A stretch of 64,000 bases of DNA from Sulfitobacter sp. DFL-14 (GCF_003335585.1 NZ_QBFD01000029.1:126625-190624); one strand, 5' to 3'. Positions 33,343-42,333 are shown, counted from the stretch's first letter. A program made the numbers and translations. Notes: generated from the letters alone by a model not told the origin.

Positions 33343-33360
33343 CTTAGGCGCATGTTTCAC

Positions 33361-33393
33361 AAAAAGAAAGGGCGGGTGCATCAGCACCCGCCC
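33361..33393 (-). terminator. Rho-independent terminator after phaP
   Basis: On the minus strand GGGCGGGTGC pairs with GCACCCGCCC over a four-base loop and is followed by TTTCTTTTT. It separates phaP from phaR. Confidence 0.9.
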
Positions 33394-33441
33394 CACGGCA
33401 TCTACTTTCAGGGAGGAGGAGATAGATACCGGTAATCGGTC

Positions 33442-33885
33442 TTACTTCGCTGTCGCCTTCTTGGTGGCGGCCTGCACGTCGCTCGAAGCTTTCTTCATCG
33501 CGGCGGTTGCGTCTTCCTGGATGTCCTTGCCGGCAGCCATCATCAGCTCAACGGTGTCCATCTGAACCTTCTTGGCGATTTCCGCGAAAGCAGCCATGTG
33601 CTCGGCTGCGGATTCAGCGGAAGCAGAAGCGAAGTCGGACATCGCTTTTGCGTAATCGGCAGGCTCGGACTTCGCCTTGGCCATCTCGGTCATCTTTGCG
33701 ACGGTGTCTTTTGTCCACTTGGAGGAAACCTCGGTGGATTTCTCAACCGCTGTCAGGGCAACGCCGGACAGTTTTTCGTTCAGGGTCGCGCTTGTTTTGA
33801 AAGCGCCTTCCATTGCGGCTGTGTCAACCGGGAAAGAGCCCATTACGTCTTTGAAGATCGCGGTCATATCAGGTGTCTTTGTCAT
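33442..33885 (-). CDS. phaP: Phasin (PHA granule-associated protein) PhaP
   Basis: A 147-residue, almost entirely helical protein rich in Ala, Lys, Thr and Met, with heptad-like segments such as DFASASAESAAEHMAAFAEIAKK (about 83-105, cited in part) and an Ala/Lys-rich tail ending ATKKATAK. This is the composition of alphaproteobacterial phasins that coat PHA granules. The ribosome site AAGGA lies nine bases before the ATG. Two PhaR operators lie directly upstream, and a strong terminator follows. Confidence 0.92.
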   Translation of the reverse strand: MTKTPDMTAIFKDVMGSFPVDTAAMEGAFKTSATLNEKLSGVALTAVEKSTEVSSKWTKDTVAKMTEMAKAKSEPADYAKAMSDFASASAESAAEHMAAFAEIAKKVQMDTVELMMAAGKDIQEDATAAMKKASSDVQAATKKATAK

Positions 33886-33989
33886 GTCTGTATATCCTTA
33901 GGTTACGCTGTTTCGTTCGACGGGTCTGTCCCGCCTTTCGCGTCCAGTGGTGAATCCAGCCTTCCGCGTCTGCCTAAATTATATACATG

Positions 33990-34027
33990 CTGCACCGCAG
34001 CATTTCAAGTCTTTTTCTGCATTGCAG
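33990..34027. promoter_or_regulatory. Two PhaR operators upstream of phaP
   Basis: CTGC-ACC-GCAG (33990-34000) and CTGC-ATT-GCAG (34017-34027) both fit the CTGC-N3-GCAG rule. Their centres are 27 bases apart, and both share a TGCAGCATT-like extension. They sit 105-142 bases before the phaP start, so a promoter between or just after them would be blocked. Confidence 0.8.
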
Positions 34028-34063
34028 CATTAAACTTTCATGACGGCAAAAAGTGCTTTCCGA

Positions 34064-35869
34064 TCAGTGATTTGCCTTCTTTGCCACGTATTCTCCCGGC
34101 GCATCTCCCAGAATTTTCCTGCCATCATCCCCCGGTTTCCGCGCCTTGATCATCGCGCCGGACCGCTTTTTCAGCCAGGCTCCCCAGCGCGGCCACCACG
34201 ACCCTTCGTGAAATTCCGCCGCTTCCAGCCAGCCGGTATGCTCCGCTTCAAGCGAGGGGTTCACGTAGTGGCCGTATTTCTTCTTGGACGGCGGGTTCAC
34301 GATCCCCGCGATATGGCCCGACTGGGTCATGATAAAGGTCTTGTCCGAGGATCCCATCTGCCGCACGCCGCGATAGCTGTCTTTCCAGGGCGCGATATGG
34401 TCGGTCTCGCAGGCCACGGCACACAGCGGCACATCCACATCGCCGAGCTCCAGATGATGCCCCAGAAGGTCGAATCCCCCTTCCGCCAGCTCGTTGCGTT
34501 GACACAGGCCGCGCAGATATTGCATCGCCATCTTGGCAGGCAGGTTGGCCCCGTCCCCGTTCCAGTAGAGCAGATCGAAGGCCGGCGGCGTCTCTCCCAT
34601 GATGTAATGTTTGACGGCAGGGGCATAAACCAGGTCGTTCGACCGCAGGAAGGAAAAGGTGCGCGCCATGATGACCGAGGGGAGAATCCCCTTGTCCGCC
34701 GTCTCCCCCTCGATCCCGTCGATAAAATCGTCGGTCAGGAAGGGCTGGAACTCCCCCTGGTCGGAGAAATCGGTCAGCGCGGTAAAGAAGGTCGCGGATT
34801 TGACCGATTTGTCGCCGCGCTGCTTGAGCAGCGCCAGGGTAAGCGCCAGGGTGGTCCCGGCAATGCAATAGCCCACCGCATTCACCTTCTTCTCGCCGGT
34901 GATCGCCTTGACCTCGCGGATCGCGGCCAGATAGCCATCCTCGATGTAATCCTCCATCCCGACATCGCGGTAGGTGCTGTCAGGATTGACCCAGGACACC
35001 ATGAACAGCGTGTGGCCCTGATCCAGCAGCCATTTCACCAATGAATTCTGTTCCTTCAGGTCGAGGATATAGAACTTGTTGATCCAGGGCGGGAACACCA
35101 GCAGCGGCGTCTTGTGCACCTTTTCGGTGGTCGGCGTGTACTGGATCAGCTCGAACATCTTGTTGCGATAGACCACCTTGCCCGGTGTGCTTGCGATGTT
35201 CTCGCCCAGCTTGAAGGCCTTTTCATCGGCCAGCCGCACGATCAGCTCACCGTCGTTGGCCTCCAGATCGGAAATCAGGTTCTCGATTCCCTTCACCAGG
35301 CTCTCGCCCTCCGTCTCGATCGCGCGTTCCAGCGCATCGGGGTTGGTGGCCAGGAAATTCGTCGGGCTCATCATGTCGATGATCTGACGGCTGAAATAGG
35401 CCAGCCGCTTTTTCTCATGCGGCTCCATGTCGGTGACATCTTCGACCGCCTGTTCCAGCGCCTGCGCGTTGATCATGTACTGCTGCTTGACGTAGTTGAA
35501 ATAGGGATGGGTCTGCCACAGCGGATTGGCAAAGCGGCGGTCGCTTGGCGTATTGTCCTCAGGCGCGGTCAGCGTGCCCTTGGCCAGGGCCTGCTGCGCC
35601 TCGACGAAATGGGTCATCGTCCTGGTCCAGAATGACAGCTGATGTTCCATCAGCTTGGCCGGGTTGGTCATCGCCTCGGTCAGATAGGCCTGCTGCGCCT
35701 TGGCGAACAATTCCTGGTTCGGTCCATCCAGCGCCTGCCGGTGGGTCTGGCGATGTGCCATCACCTGCCCCAGCCGCTCGGTCAGCTGCTCCACCTTCTT
35801 GAGGTTTTCAACCATCCTGGACAGGGACGCCTCACTCAATGCCGGGTCGTTTTTAGTTTTAGTTGTCAT
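34064..35869 (-). CDS. phaC: Class I poly(3-hydroxyalkanoate) synthase PhaC
   Basis: A 601-residue polymerase of class I length. It links (R)-3-hydroxyacyl-CoA units at the granule surface. The lipase-like box is GYCIAG with catalytic Cys335; the partners are Asp490 in CETDHIAPW and His519 in SGHIAGIVNP. The conserved PPWINKFYILDL and VSWVNPD segments are present. It is divergent from phaZ, and only 100 bases separate the two starts. phaP and phaR follow on the same strand; phaA and phaB are not in the window. Confidence 0.97.
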   Translation of the reverse strand: MTTKTKNDPALSEASLSRMVENLKKVEQLTERLGQVMAHRQTHRQALDGPNQELFAKAQQAYLTEAMTNPAKLMEHQLSFWTRTMTHFVEAQQALAKGTLTAPEDNTPSDRRFANPLWQTHPYFNYVKQQYMINAQALEQAVEDVTDMEPHEKKRLAYFSRQIIDMMSPTNFLATNPDALERAIETEGESLVKGIENLISDLEANDGELIVRLADEKAFKLGENIASTPGKVVYRNKMFELIQYTPTTEKVHKTPLLVFPPWINKFYILDLKEQNSLVKWLLDQGHTLFMVSWVNPDSTYRDVGMEDYIEDGYLAAIREVKAITGEKKVNAVGYCIAGTTLALTLALLKQRGDKSVKSATFFTALTDFSDQGEFQPFLTDDFIDGIEGETADKGILPSVIMARTFSFLRSNDLVYAPAVKHYIMGETPPAFDLLYWNGDGANLPAKMAMQYLRGLCQRNELAEGGFDLLGHHLELGDVDVPLCAVACETDHIAPWKDSYRGVRQMGSSDKTFIMTQSGHIAGIVNPPSKKKYGHYVNPSLEAEHTGWLEAAEFHEGSWWPRWGAWLKKRSGAMIKARKPGDDGRKILGDAPGEYVAKKANH

Positions 35870-35969
35870 CTTAACCTTTTGCTCCTATCTTCGCAGGTGC
35901 AGCATTTCATGGACCGCTTCAGGGGCCGGACCAAGGAGGTGCGCATTCTCGGGCCCAAAGGAGACCCCT

Positions 35970-37250
35970 ATGCGTTACATGGCTTCCTACGATCTGATGG
36001 AGACCGTCAGAAATACCAACCAATGGCTCGGCGCGTCGGCGCTTGCCATGGCATCCTACCCTGCTTTTTCCATGTTTCCAAACCCTGGCTTGAACTGGAT
36101 GGCGGCCTGGGGCGAAGTCACCGAACGGACCTTCAGCCGGATCGTCGTCAAACCCGACTGGAACATCCCCGCGATCCCCGGCAACGACGGCCAGGACCAT
36201 GTCGTCAGCGCTGAAATCTCCCTGTCGCGCGACTTTGGCGATCTGCTGCATTTCAAGATTTCGGGCCGTCCCACGCCGCCCCGCAAGGTGCTGCTGGTGG
36301 CCCCGATGTCCGGCCATTATGCCACGCTGCTGCGCTCCACCGTGATCAGCCTGCTGCCCGATTGCGACGTCTATATCACCGACTGGCACAATGCGCGCGA
36401 CATTCCCGTCAGCGCCGGCAAGTTCGATGTCGAAGATTACACCCTCTATCTTGTCGATTTCATGAAGCATCTGGGCCCGGATACCCATGTGATCGCCGTC
36501 TGCCAGCCCGCCCCGCTGGCGCTGGCCGCCACCGCCTACCTGGCCGAGGAAGCGCCCGACGCCCAGCCGCGCACCCTGACCCTGATCGGCGGCCCGATCG
36601 ACCCCGGTGCCGCCCCCACCGAAGTCACCGACTTTGGCCATAGCGTCACCATGGGCCAGCTGGAACACATGATGATCCAGCGGGTCGGCTTCAAATACGC
36701 CGGTGTCGGCCGCAAGGTCTATCCCGGCCTGCTGCAGCTGTCCTCCTTCATCTCGATGAACGCGGAAACCCATTTCAAGGCGTTCAGCAACCAGATCGGC
36801 CGCGTCGCCCGGGGCGAGGCGCATGAACACGACAAGCACAACAAGTTCTACGATGAATATCTCGCCGTGATGGACATGACGGCAGAATTCTACCTGTCGA
36901 CCGTCGACCGGATCTTCAAGAACCACGAAATCGCCAGCAACAACTTTACCGTCGCAGGGCGCAAGGTGGACATCGGCAAGATCACCACCGTCGCGGTCAA
37001 GACCGTCGAAGGCTCCAAGGACGATATTTCCGCCCCCGGCCAATGCGTCGCCGCGCTGGATTTGCTGACCGGCCTGCCCGACAGCAAGAAGGCCAGCCAT
37101 CTGGAAGAAGGTGCCGGGCACTACGGCATCTTTGCCGGTGGCAGCTGGCGCGAGAACATCCGCCCGCTGGTGCTGAACTTCATCGACGAAAACAGCGGCG
37201 ATCCGCAGCCCAAGGCAAAAAAAGCGGCGAACAAGAACCAGGCGGCATGA
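35970..37250 (+). CDS. phaZ: Intracellular polyhydroxyalkanoate depolymerase PhaZ
   Basis: A 426-residue protein. It breaks down granule PHB during carbon need. Family features are the N-terminal MRYMASYDLMET, LLVAPMSGHYATLLRSTV (near 115), VYITDWHNARDIP (near 140) and AVCQPAPLALAA (near 180), where Cys replaces the usual lipase serine. The ATG at 35970 follows AAAGGAG with six-base spacing. Divergent from phaC; the DUF6151-like gene follows after three bases. Confidence 0.95.
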   Translation: MRYMASYDLMETVRNTNQWLGASALAMASYPAFSMFPNPGLNWMAAWGEVTERTFSRIVVKPDWNIPAIPGNDGQDHVVSAEISLSRDFGDLLHFKISGRPTPPRKVLLVAPMSGHYATLLRSTVISLLPDCDVYITDWHNARDIPVSAGKFDVEDYTLYLVDFMKHLGPDTHVIAVCQPAPLALAATAYLAEEAPDAQPRTLTLIGGPIDPGAAPTEVTDFGHSVTMGQLEHMMIQRVGFKYAGVGRKVYPGLLQLSSFISMNAETHFKAFSNQIGRVARGEAHEHDKHNKFYDEYLAVMDMTAEFYLSTVDRIFKNHEIASNNFTVAGRKVDIGKITTVAVKTVEGSKDDISAPGQCVAALDLLTGLPDSKKASHLEEGAGHYGIFAGGSWRENIRPLVLNFIDENSGDPQPKAKKAANKNQAA

Positions 37251-37253
37251 CCC

Positions 37254-37841
37254 ATGGCCAGGCGGCATGATATCGCATTCGCCTGCAGCTGCGGCAAACT
37301 GGCAGGCACCCTGCGGGGTGCCAGCCCCGGTGTAGGCACCCATGTTGAATGCTTTTGCCGCGACTGCCGCGCGGCGGAACTGCACCTGGGCCAGCCCGAC
37401 CCGGCCCCCGGCCCGGTCGGCATCTTTCAGACCACACCGGACCGGCTGACCATCACCAAGGGGGCCGATAAACTGGCGGTTTTCTCCTTTGGCGAGAACA
37501 ATGTGCTGCGCTGGCAGGCCACCTGCTGCGGCACGCCGCTGTTCAACACGCCGCGCAGCGCGCGGTTCTCCTTTGTGGGCATCCGCACCAATATCCTGGG
37601 GGAAACCGCGCCGCTTGGCCCGGTGGTCGGTCAGGCCTTCCTCCCCACCGACAGCGGCAAGACCCGCCACAAAGGTCTGCCGCGGTTCATCTGGGGCGTG
37701 CTCAGCCGCAGCGCGTTTCAGCTCATCACCGGCAGATGGAAGAAAACACCGTTTTTCAAGGCCGATGGCGCCACGCTGGTCAGCCCGGTCGAGATCCTGC
37801 CGCGCGGCACCCGCAGCGCCCTGCTCGACGCCGCGTCCTGA
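37254..37841 (+). CDS. DUF6151-like / GFA-type zinc protein
   Basis: A 195-residue protein with cysteine pairs arranged as in the glutathione-dependent formaldehyde-activating (GFA/CENP-V) fold: CSCGKLAG (near 12), CFCRDCRAAE (near 36) and CCGTPLFN (near 92). These should bind zinc. The long C-terminal half without cysteines fits the group I know as DUF6151. No reaction is established. It starts three bases after phaZ and is likely co-transcribed, but a link to PHA metabolism is only positional. Confidence 0.7.
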   Translation: MARRHDIAFACSCGKLAGTLRGASPGVGTHVECFCRDCRAAELHLGQPDPAPGPVGIFQTTPDRLTITKGADKLAVFSFGENNVLRWQATCCGTPLFNTPRSARFSFVGIRTNILGETAPLGPVVGQAFLPTDSGKTRHKGLPRFIWGVLSRSAFQLITGRWKKTPFFKADGATLVSPVEILPRGTRSALLDAAS

Positions 37842-37857
37842 CGCAAAACCGCTGCCG

Positions 37858-38568
37858 TTACCGCAACACCAGCGGCTGGCGCATCCATTTGCGCAGCGCT
37901 GCCGTGGTCTCTCCGGGCTGTTCCAGGGTTGGCAGATGGCCCGCATCCTCCAGCACCAAAAGCTCGGCATAGGGGATCAGCTCTGCCATGAAACTGTGGC
38001 GTTTGACCGGGCTCAACGTGTCATGCCGCCCGCAGAGCACCAGCGCAGGCGACTTGCATTTGCGCAGCACCGCCTGCTGGTCGCGCCGCCGCTGCAAGGC
38101 GCGGGACTGGCGGATGAACACCTCCGGCCCCAGCGTCTCGGCCATGTCCAGGGCAAGTTCCAGCACCTCGGCACGCTGACCGCCGGGCGCCAGGCTGGCC
38201 GCCGGAATTTCGTCGCGCATCACCTCAAGCAGCCGCCCGGAACGGACCCGCACGATCTGCGGCTCGCGGTTCGCGGCGGCGACAGGGGTTTCGGCAAGCG
38301 GATTGGTGCCCATCAGGCAGATGCGGGTCACCCGGTCCGGCGCGCGCCGCAGCAGTTCCATCGCCACCACGCCGCCCATGCCCTGCCCCGCCACGGCAAA
38401 ACGGTTCGGCAACAGGTCCAGAATGCCCGAGGCAATCTCCTCGATCCGTTCACCTTTTGTGATGGGGGCCAGCATGACAGCCATGTCAGCCGAAAGCTCG
38501 GCGATCTGGGGCCCGAAAAGCCGCGCGTCACACATCATGCCGGGCAACAGCACCAGCGGCTCGGCCAT
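37858..38568 (-). CDS. Alpha/beta-hydrolase fold protein lacking the nucleophile serine
   Basis: A 236-residue protein with the alpha/beta-hydrolase plan: an oxyanion region LVLLPGMMCDARLF (near 5), a nucleophile elbow, Asp in LCGRHDTLSPV (near 190) and His in EDAGHLPTLEQP (near 215). The elbow reads VAGQGMGGVVAMELL: position 63, where Ser is expected in G-x-S-x-G, is Gly. The protein is thus either non-hydrolytic or uses another mechanism. The ATG at 38568 fits the conserved start better than one 19 codons upstream. Confidence 0.8.
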   Translation of the reverse strand: MAEPLVLLPGMMCDARLFGPQIAELSADMAVMLAPITKGERIEEIASGILDLLPNRFAVAGQGMGGVVAMELLRRAPDRVTRICLMGTNPLAETPVAAANREPQIVRVRSGRLLEVMRDEIPAASLAPGGQRAEVLELALDMAETLGPEVFIRQSRALQRRRDQQAVLRKCKSPALVLCGRHDTLSPVKRHSFMAELIPYAELLVLEDAGHLPTLEQPGETTAALRKWMRQPLVLR

Positions 38569-38599
38569 ATCAGCGCACCTTGTTGATCTCAAAAGTCTT

Positions 38600-39289
38600 T
38601 CAGTCCGGGCGATTGCCCGCTTCATCCTCTATAGCATGGCCGGGGGCTGCCGCAACATCAGGCATCTTGATGCCGCGCAGGGGCGGAAAATCGGCATAGC
38701 GCCGCGCACGGGTGGCAGCATTTTCGTCTGGCGCCTCTCCTGCCCGCAACAGCATCCCGCGCGGCGCGACATAGCTGGAAATCGTGCGCCAGGGCTGCGG
38801 ACGCCAGACCAGGTTGAAGGCCGCCAGCTTGGGAAAGAACCACATCTCCGAATAGGGCAGATGGTCATGCACCCACCAGGCCAGATCGCGCCAGTCGCGC
38901 CCTTCGGCATATTGATCGGCAAACCAGGGGATCACCACGCTGGCCCCGGCCACGGCCCGGTCGCCGCCGGCCCAGTCCCAGATATGGCATTCCAGCGGGT
39001 TGTCATTGCGCGCGCAGTTCAGGCGGTTCTCGTTGCCATAGCGGTTCAGCGCCCGGCTGCGATAGCCCGACCGCACCGCGACCCGGCCAAAGGTTTCCTC
39101 CAAAGGGTCCATCAGCGCGCTGCAGAACGCCCGCCCGTTCGCGATTGCCAGATCGGGATCATCCGGCACATTGGGAATGCCGTGAAAGCCCGAAATCTCT
39201 GAATAGAGGAAATCGCGCATGTAGAAATGTTTCGACAGGCGGACCCGGCCAAAGGTCTCAAGGCTCCGCATGCTGGCCGGTCTGCGCAT
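38600..39289 (-). CDS. Peptidase M15-like hypothetical protein
   Basis: A 229-residue protein. The pattern LSKHFYMRDFLYSEI followed by a helical stretch, then VRSGYRSRALNRYGNE and CHIWDWAGGDRA, resembles the fold of D-Ala-D-Ala-type M15 peptidases, with an SGYRS motif and possible zinc ligands in C-HIWD. The metal ligands are not all convincing, so activity is uncertain. The start overlaps the VOC gene stop (ATGA). No signal peptide is seen. Confidence 0.6.
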   Translation of the reverse strand: MRRPASMRSLETFGRVRLSKHFYMRDFLYSEISGFHGIPNVPDDPDLAIANGRAFCSALMDPLEETFGRVAVRSGYRSRALNRYGNENRLNCARNDNPLECHIWDWAGGDRAVAGASVVIPWFADQYAEGRDWRDLAWWVHDHLPYSEMWFFPKLAAFNLVWRPQPWRTISSYVAPRGMLLRAGEAPDENAATRARRYADFPPLRGIKMPDVAAAPGHAIEDEAGNRPD

Positions 39290-39729
39290 CAGCCGTGGCC
39301 GTTCCAGCGAAAGGCGCCATCCGGGGCCAGCGGCGCAAAGGGGTTGTGGGTGACCTCCCAGATATGCCCCTCGGGGTCCGCGAAATACCCCACATGCCCG
39401 CCCCAGAAGATGTCATGCGCCGGGCGCAGGATGCGGCCCCCCGCGGCCTCTGCCCGCGCCAGCAGCGGGGCGACCTGCGCCTTGTCCCGCACATTGTAGG
39501 ACAGCGTCGTCGCCCCGTGGCCCAGGGCCTCAACCGGCACGCCGATGTCCTCGGCCAGTTTCCCGATCGGGTAAAGTCCCAGCGTCTGACCAATCAGATC
39601 ATAGGCGACAACGCCGTCCGGGCTCTCCACCCGGACCCAGCCCAGGGCGTCGTAAAAGGCGGCCAGCCCGGCCTGATCCCCTGCGCCCAGGGTGATCAGC
39701 GAAATACGTTGTTCCATCTTTTCAGTCAT
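39289..39729 (-). CDS. VOC-family (glyoxalase-fold) protein
   Basis: A 146-residue protein with two beta-alpha-beta-beta-beta modules: ISLITLGAGDQAGLAAFYDALGWV at the start (about 6-29; cited in part), then HGATTLSYNVRDKAQVAPLLARAEAAGG and GGHVGYFADPEGHIWEVTHNP at the end. This is the pattern of bleomycin-resistance/dioxygenase-type VOC proteins, with Glu in the last motif as a metal ligand. The substrate is unknown. It overlaps both neighbours by a few bases, so four genes on this strand form a tight operon. Confidence 0.88.
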   Translation of the reverse strand: MTEKMEQRISLITLGAGDQAGLAAFYDALGWVRVESPDGVVAYDLIGQTLGLYPIGKLAEDIGVPVEALGHGATTLSYNVRDKAQVAPLLARAEAAGGRILRPAHDIFWGGHVGYFADPEGHIWEVTHNPFAPLAPDGAFRWNGHG

Positions 39730-40474
39730 TTGCAGCCAAAACCTCATCTATCGCCTGAACAATCAGATCCAGAGAGGGACCGTCAGAAAACCGGTGATCC
39801 GCATCCTTGACCAGCAGCAGCCGCATGTCCGGCCCGGTGGCATGTTCCAGCAGCCGCGTGGCGGTGGCAACGCTGACGGCAGTATCCGCCGTGCCCTGCA
39901 GGAACCGCACCGGGAACGGCAGATGCAGCGGTGCGCGCAGCACCAGCTGCTCGCGCCCGTCGGTGATCATGCGCGGCGTGACCAGATAGGGTTCCATGTA
40001 ATCCGAGGGCAGCTCCACCATCTGCCCCGCCTCGATCTGCGCGCGCTGCGCATCGGTAAAATTCGCCCAATATCCGTCTTCGGTGAAATCCGGTGCCGCA
40101 GCGATGGTCACCAGCCCCGCCAGCCGCTCCGGCTGCGCCCGCGCCAGCAACAGCGCCTGCCATCCCCCCATGGAGGAGCCCACGGGCAGGACCGGCCCCT
40201 GCGTCAGCGCCGCCACCGCCTCGGCCGCGTCCTCGGCCCAGTCGCCGATGCAGCCTTCGGTGAATTCCCCCGACGATTCACCATGCCCGGAATAATCGAA
40301 CCGCAGAAAGGCCCGCCCGTTGCGGCGTGCCCATTCCTCCAGAAACACCGCCTTGGTGCCCATCATGTCGGATTTCAGACCGCCCAGAAACACGATGCAG
40401 GGCCCTGCCCCCTCGGTCCGGTGATAGGCCAGCCTGCGCCCTGATTTGGTTTCCAGAAATGCCGGTATGGTCAT
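39722..40474 (-). CDS. Alpha/beta hydrolase (ABHD10-like)
   Basis: A 250-residue hydrolase with a full catalytic set: nucleophile Ser in PVGSSMGGWQALL (near 100), Asp in LQGTADTAV (near 192) and His in KDADHRFSDG (near 226). The early FDYSGHGESSGEF segment is typical of this serine-esterase group, which in mitochondria includes ABHD10 thioesterases. First gene of the operon running to the M15-like gene. Confidence 0.88.
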   Translation of the reverse strand: MTIPAFLETKSGRRLAYHRTEGAGPCIVFLGGLKSDMMGTKAVFLEEWARRNGRAFLRFDYSGHGESSGEFTEGCIGDWAEDAAEAVAALTQGPVLPVGSSMGGWQALLLARAQPERLAGLVTIAAAPDFTEDGYWANFTDAQRAQIEAGQMVELPSDYMEPYLVTPRMITDGREQLVLRAPLHLPFPVRFLQGTADTAVSVATATRLLEHATGPDMRLLLVKDADHRFSDGPSLDLIVQAIDEVLAAND

Positions 40475-40577
40475 GGTGCCCCCTTTTTCGGGTCATCATG
40501 CGCAACACGGGGTCCAAGGGCAACCGCGAGAATCCCGCGTTACCGTTGTACCGGCGCGCCCACCGGGCGCGCGGGCC

Positions 40578-40823
40578 TCAGCCGCTGACGTAGGTCGATG
40601 TCTTGGGCCGGTAAAAGATCTTCTGACCGTGAAGCCGCCCCAGCAGTTCCTCGTTCTCGTGCTGGTCGTCCTCGATCACCCGGATCGATTCCATATGCGC
40701 CGGGTTGTCGCTGCCCAGGGCAAGCCGCATGCGGGACAATTCACGACCTCGGGCGCGCAACGCTTCCTCGATCATGTCGACATCCGCAATCGTCAGGTTG
40801 AATGTCCGGTTGTAGCTTGCCAT
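40578..40823 (-). CDS. Small conserved hypothetical protein
   Basis: An 81-residue protein starting at an ATG with an AAGGAG site six bases upstream. It has a helical, charged pattern (TIADVDMIEEALRARGREL, then IRVIEDDQHENEELLGRLHGQKIFYRPK). No membrane segment or cysteine. I do not recognise a family beyond similarity to small proteins of other Rhodobacteraceae. Confidence 0.65.
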   Translation of the reverse strand: MASYNRTFNLTIADVDMIEEALRARGRELSRMRLALGSDNPAHMESIRVIEDDQHENEELLGRLHGQKIFYRPKTSTYVSG

Positions 40824-40908
40824 GCCGCGCTCCTTCACGGAAATGTTGCTGGGGTCCTAGTGTCGCTTTTACGCTCCTGAACGTCGCAGTCAACGTATAG
40901 TTTGACAT

Positions 40909-42177
40909 TCACAGCCCTTCAGCCTCGGTCAGCCCCCGCGCGGTGAAAAATGCGGCAATCGCCATGACGGCAAAGAGCGTCAAAGTGGCCTCGGGCCCGA
41001 TCAGCGCCGCCCCGCCGCCCAGCACCCCCGCCCCCAGCAGCAAGACGCCGATGACGGTATTGGTGACAGCGGCATAGGCCGCGCGCCGGCCCTCTGGCGC
41101 GAGGTCCACCAGATAGGTGGACCGGCCCTGCCGGACCCCGTGATAGGCGATCATCAGGACAAAAAGCACCAGCGGCATCGCCATCCACTGCCCCGCCAAC
41201 CCCAGGGCCCAAAGGGCAACGCCGGCGCCCATGGCAACAGCCCCCAACAGGCCCGAGAACATCAGAACCCGGCGGCTGGAGTGATCGGCAAACCGCCCCC
41301 AGACATAGGAGCTGACCAGCGAGGCCAGCGCCGAGGCCAGCACAAGGGCGCCCAGCCTGCCCAGCGTGCTCTCACCCGACAGGACCACCAGATAGGGCGG
41401 CGCCAGAGCCGTTGACACCAGCAGCCCCCGCGTGATGATGAAACGCCACAGCGCCGGGTCTTCCCTGAGCACCGCGAAATGGGCAATGGTATCGCCGCCG
41501 GTCTCGCTCCTTTCCTCCTCCAGGGTGGTGAACAGCAGGGCGGCAGCCCCCCAGAACAGGGCGGCCAGGGCAATCGCGGCAATGACCAGCCCCGCGCTTT
41601 GCCCCGGCCCCAGGATCAGCAGCGCGGCAAAGACCAGCACACCGACAGAGGAGGCCGACCCCGCCAGCCCGGTCACCGCGCCGCGCCGGGACAGCGACAC
41701 CGTCTTGCCCAGGATCGCCTTGTAGGAGACCGAACAGGCCGCGCGGCAGACTGCCAGCAGCGCCAGCGCCGCGCAGATGGCAAAGCCCGCCGCCTGCCCC
41801 TCCAGCGACAGCGCCGCCAGCACGATCACGCCCGCCGCCAGCCCCTGACCGGCGCTGCCCAGCACCCATATCCATTTGCGCCGGGCCATGCGCTGCAACA
41901 GCGCCGCAAGCGGCATCTGCGGCAGCAGCGCGCCCGCCTCGCGGATCGGCACCAGCGCGCCCGCAAAGACCGCAGGCGCCCCCAGCGCCGTGAGCAGCCA
42001 GGCCAGCACCAGCTTGGGGTCGATCAGCCCGTCCGCCACCTTGGTCATCGACAGCGCCGCGATATGCCGCAAACCGTTGCGCCCTTCGCTCGGGCCGGGC
42101 TGGCCGGCCCCTTCCTCGCCCGCGATCCTGCTGAAAACGTCCTCTGCCGTGCTGTCCGTCATCCACTTTTCCGCCAT
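40909..42177 (-). CDS. MFS-like membrane transporter
   Basis: A 422-residue protein with about twelve hydrophobic helices after a charged cytoplasmic N-terminus. It shows ALVPIREAGALLPQMPLAALLQ between the first helices and RRGAVTGLAGSASS near the middle, as in MFS proteins of unknown substrate. The start is uncertain: ATG 42177 or 42162; the frame remains open far upstream into a low-complexity stretch that is not convincing coding sequence. Confidence 0.75.
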   Translation of the reverse strand: MAEKWMTDSTAEDVFSRIAGEEGAGQPGPSEGRNGLRHIAALSMTKVADGLIDPKLVLAWLLTALGAPAVFAGALVPIREAGALLPQMPLAALLQRMARRKWIWVLGSAGQGLAAGVIVLAALSLEGQAAGFAICAALALLAVCRAACSVSYKAILGKTVSLSRRGAVTGLAGSASSVGVLVFAALLILGPGQSAGLVIAAIALAALFWGAAALLFTTLEEERSETGGDTIAHFAVLREDPALWRFIITRGLLVSTALAPPYLVVLSGESTLGRLGALVLASALASLVSSYVWGRFADHSSRRVLMFSGLLGAVAMGAGVALWALGLAGQWMAMPLVLFVLMIAYHGVRQGRSTYLVDLAPEGRRAAYAAVTNTVIGVLLLGAGVLGGGAALIGPEATLTLFAVMAIAAFFTARGLTEAEGL

Positions 42178-42295
42178 GCCCATGATGCAGATGCAGTTAG
42201 GGCGTCGCCTGTGAATGGAAAGCGCGGCCATCGGCAGATGGCGGGGCTGTGGGCTGCGGGGGGGCAAAACGGGATCGCCGCCTTGCCCTGCCCCC

Positions 42296-42333
42296 CTACA
42301 TCTACATCTACCTCTACATCCGCGCGCGCGCGC
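42296..42333. repeat. CTACAT hexamer and CG dinucleotide tracts at a gene end
   Basis: Four imperfect CTACAT units (42296-42319) are followed by an alternating CG tract (42320-42333). The stop codon of the GcvT-type dehydrogenase lies inside the hexamer tract, so slippage would alter its last few residues (SARARM). Confidence 0.7.

Noticed and set aside
35919-37970. 683-codon minus-strand frame over phaZ and the DUF6151-like gene
   Set aside because: A shadow of two well-supported + strand genes, and the product has no recognisable domain.
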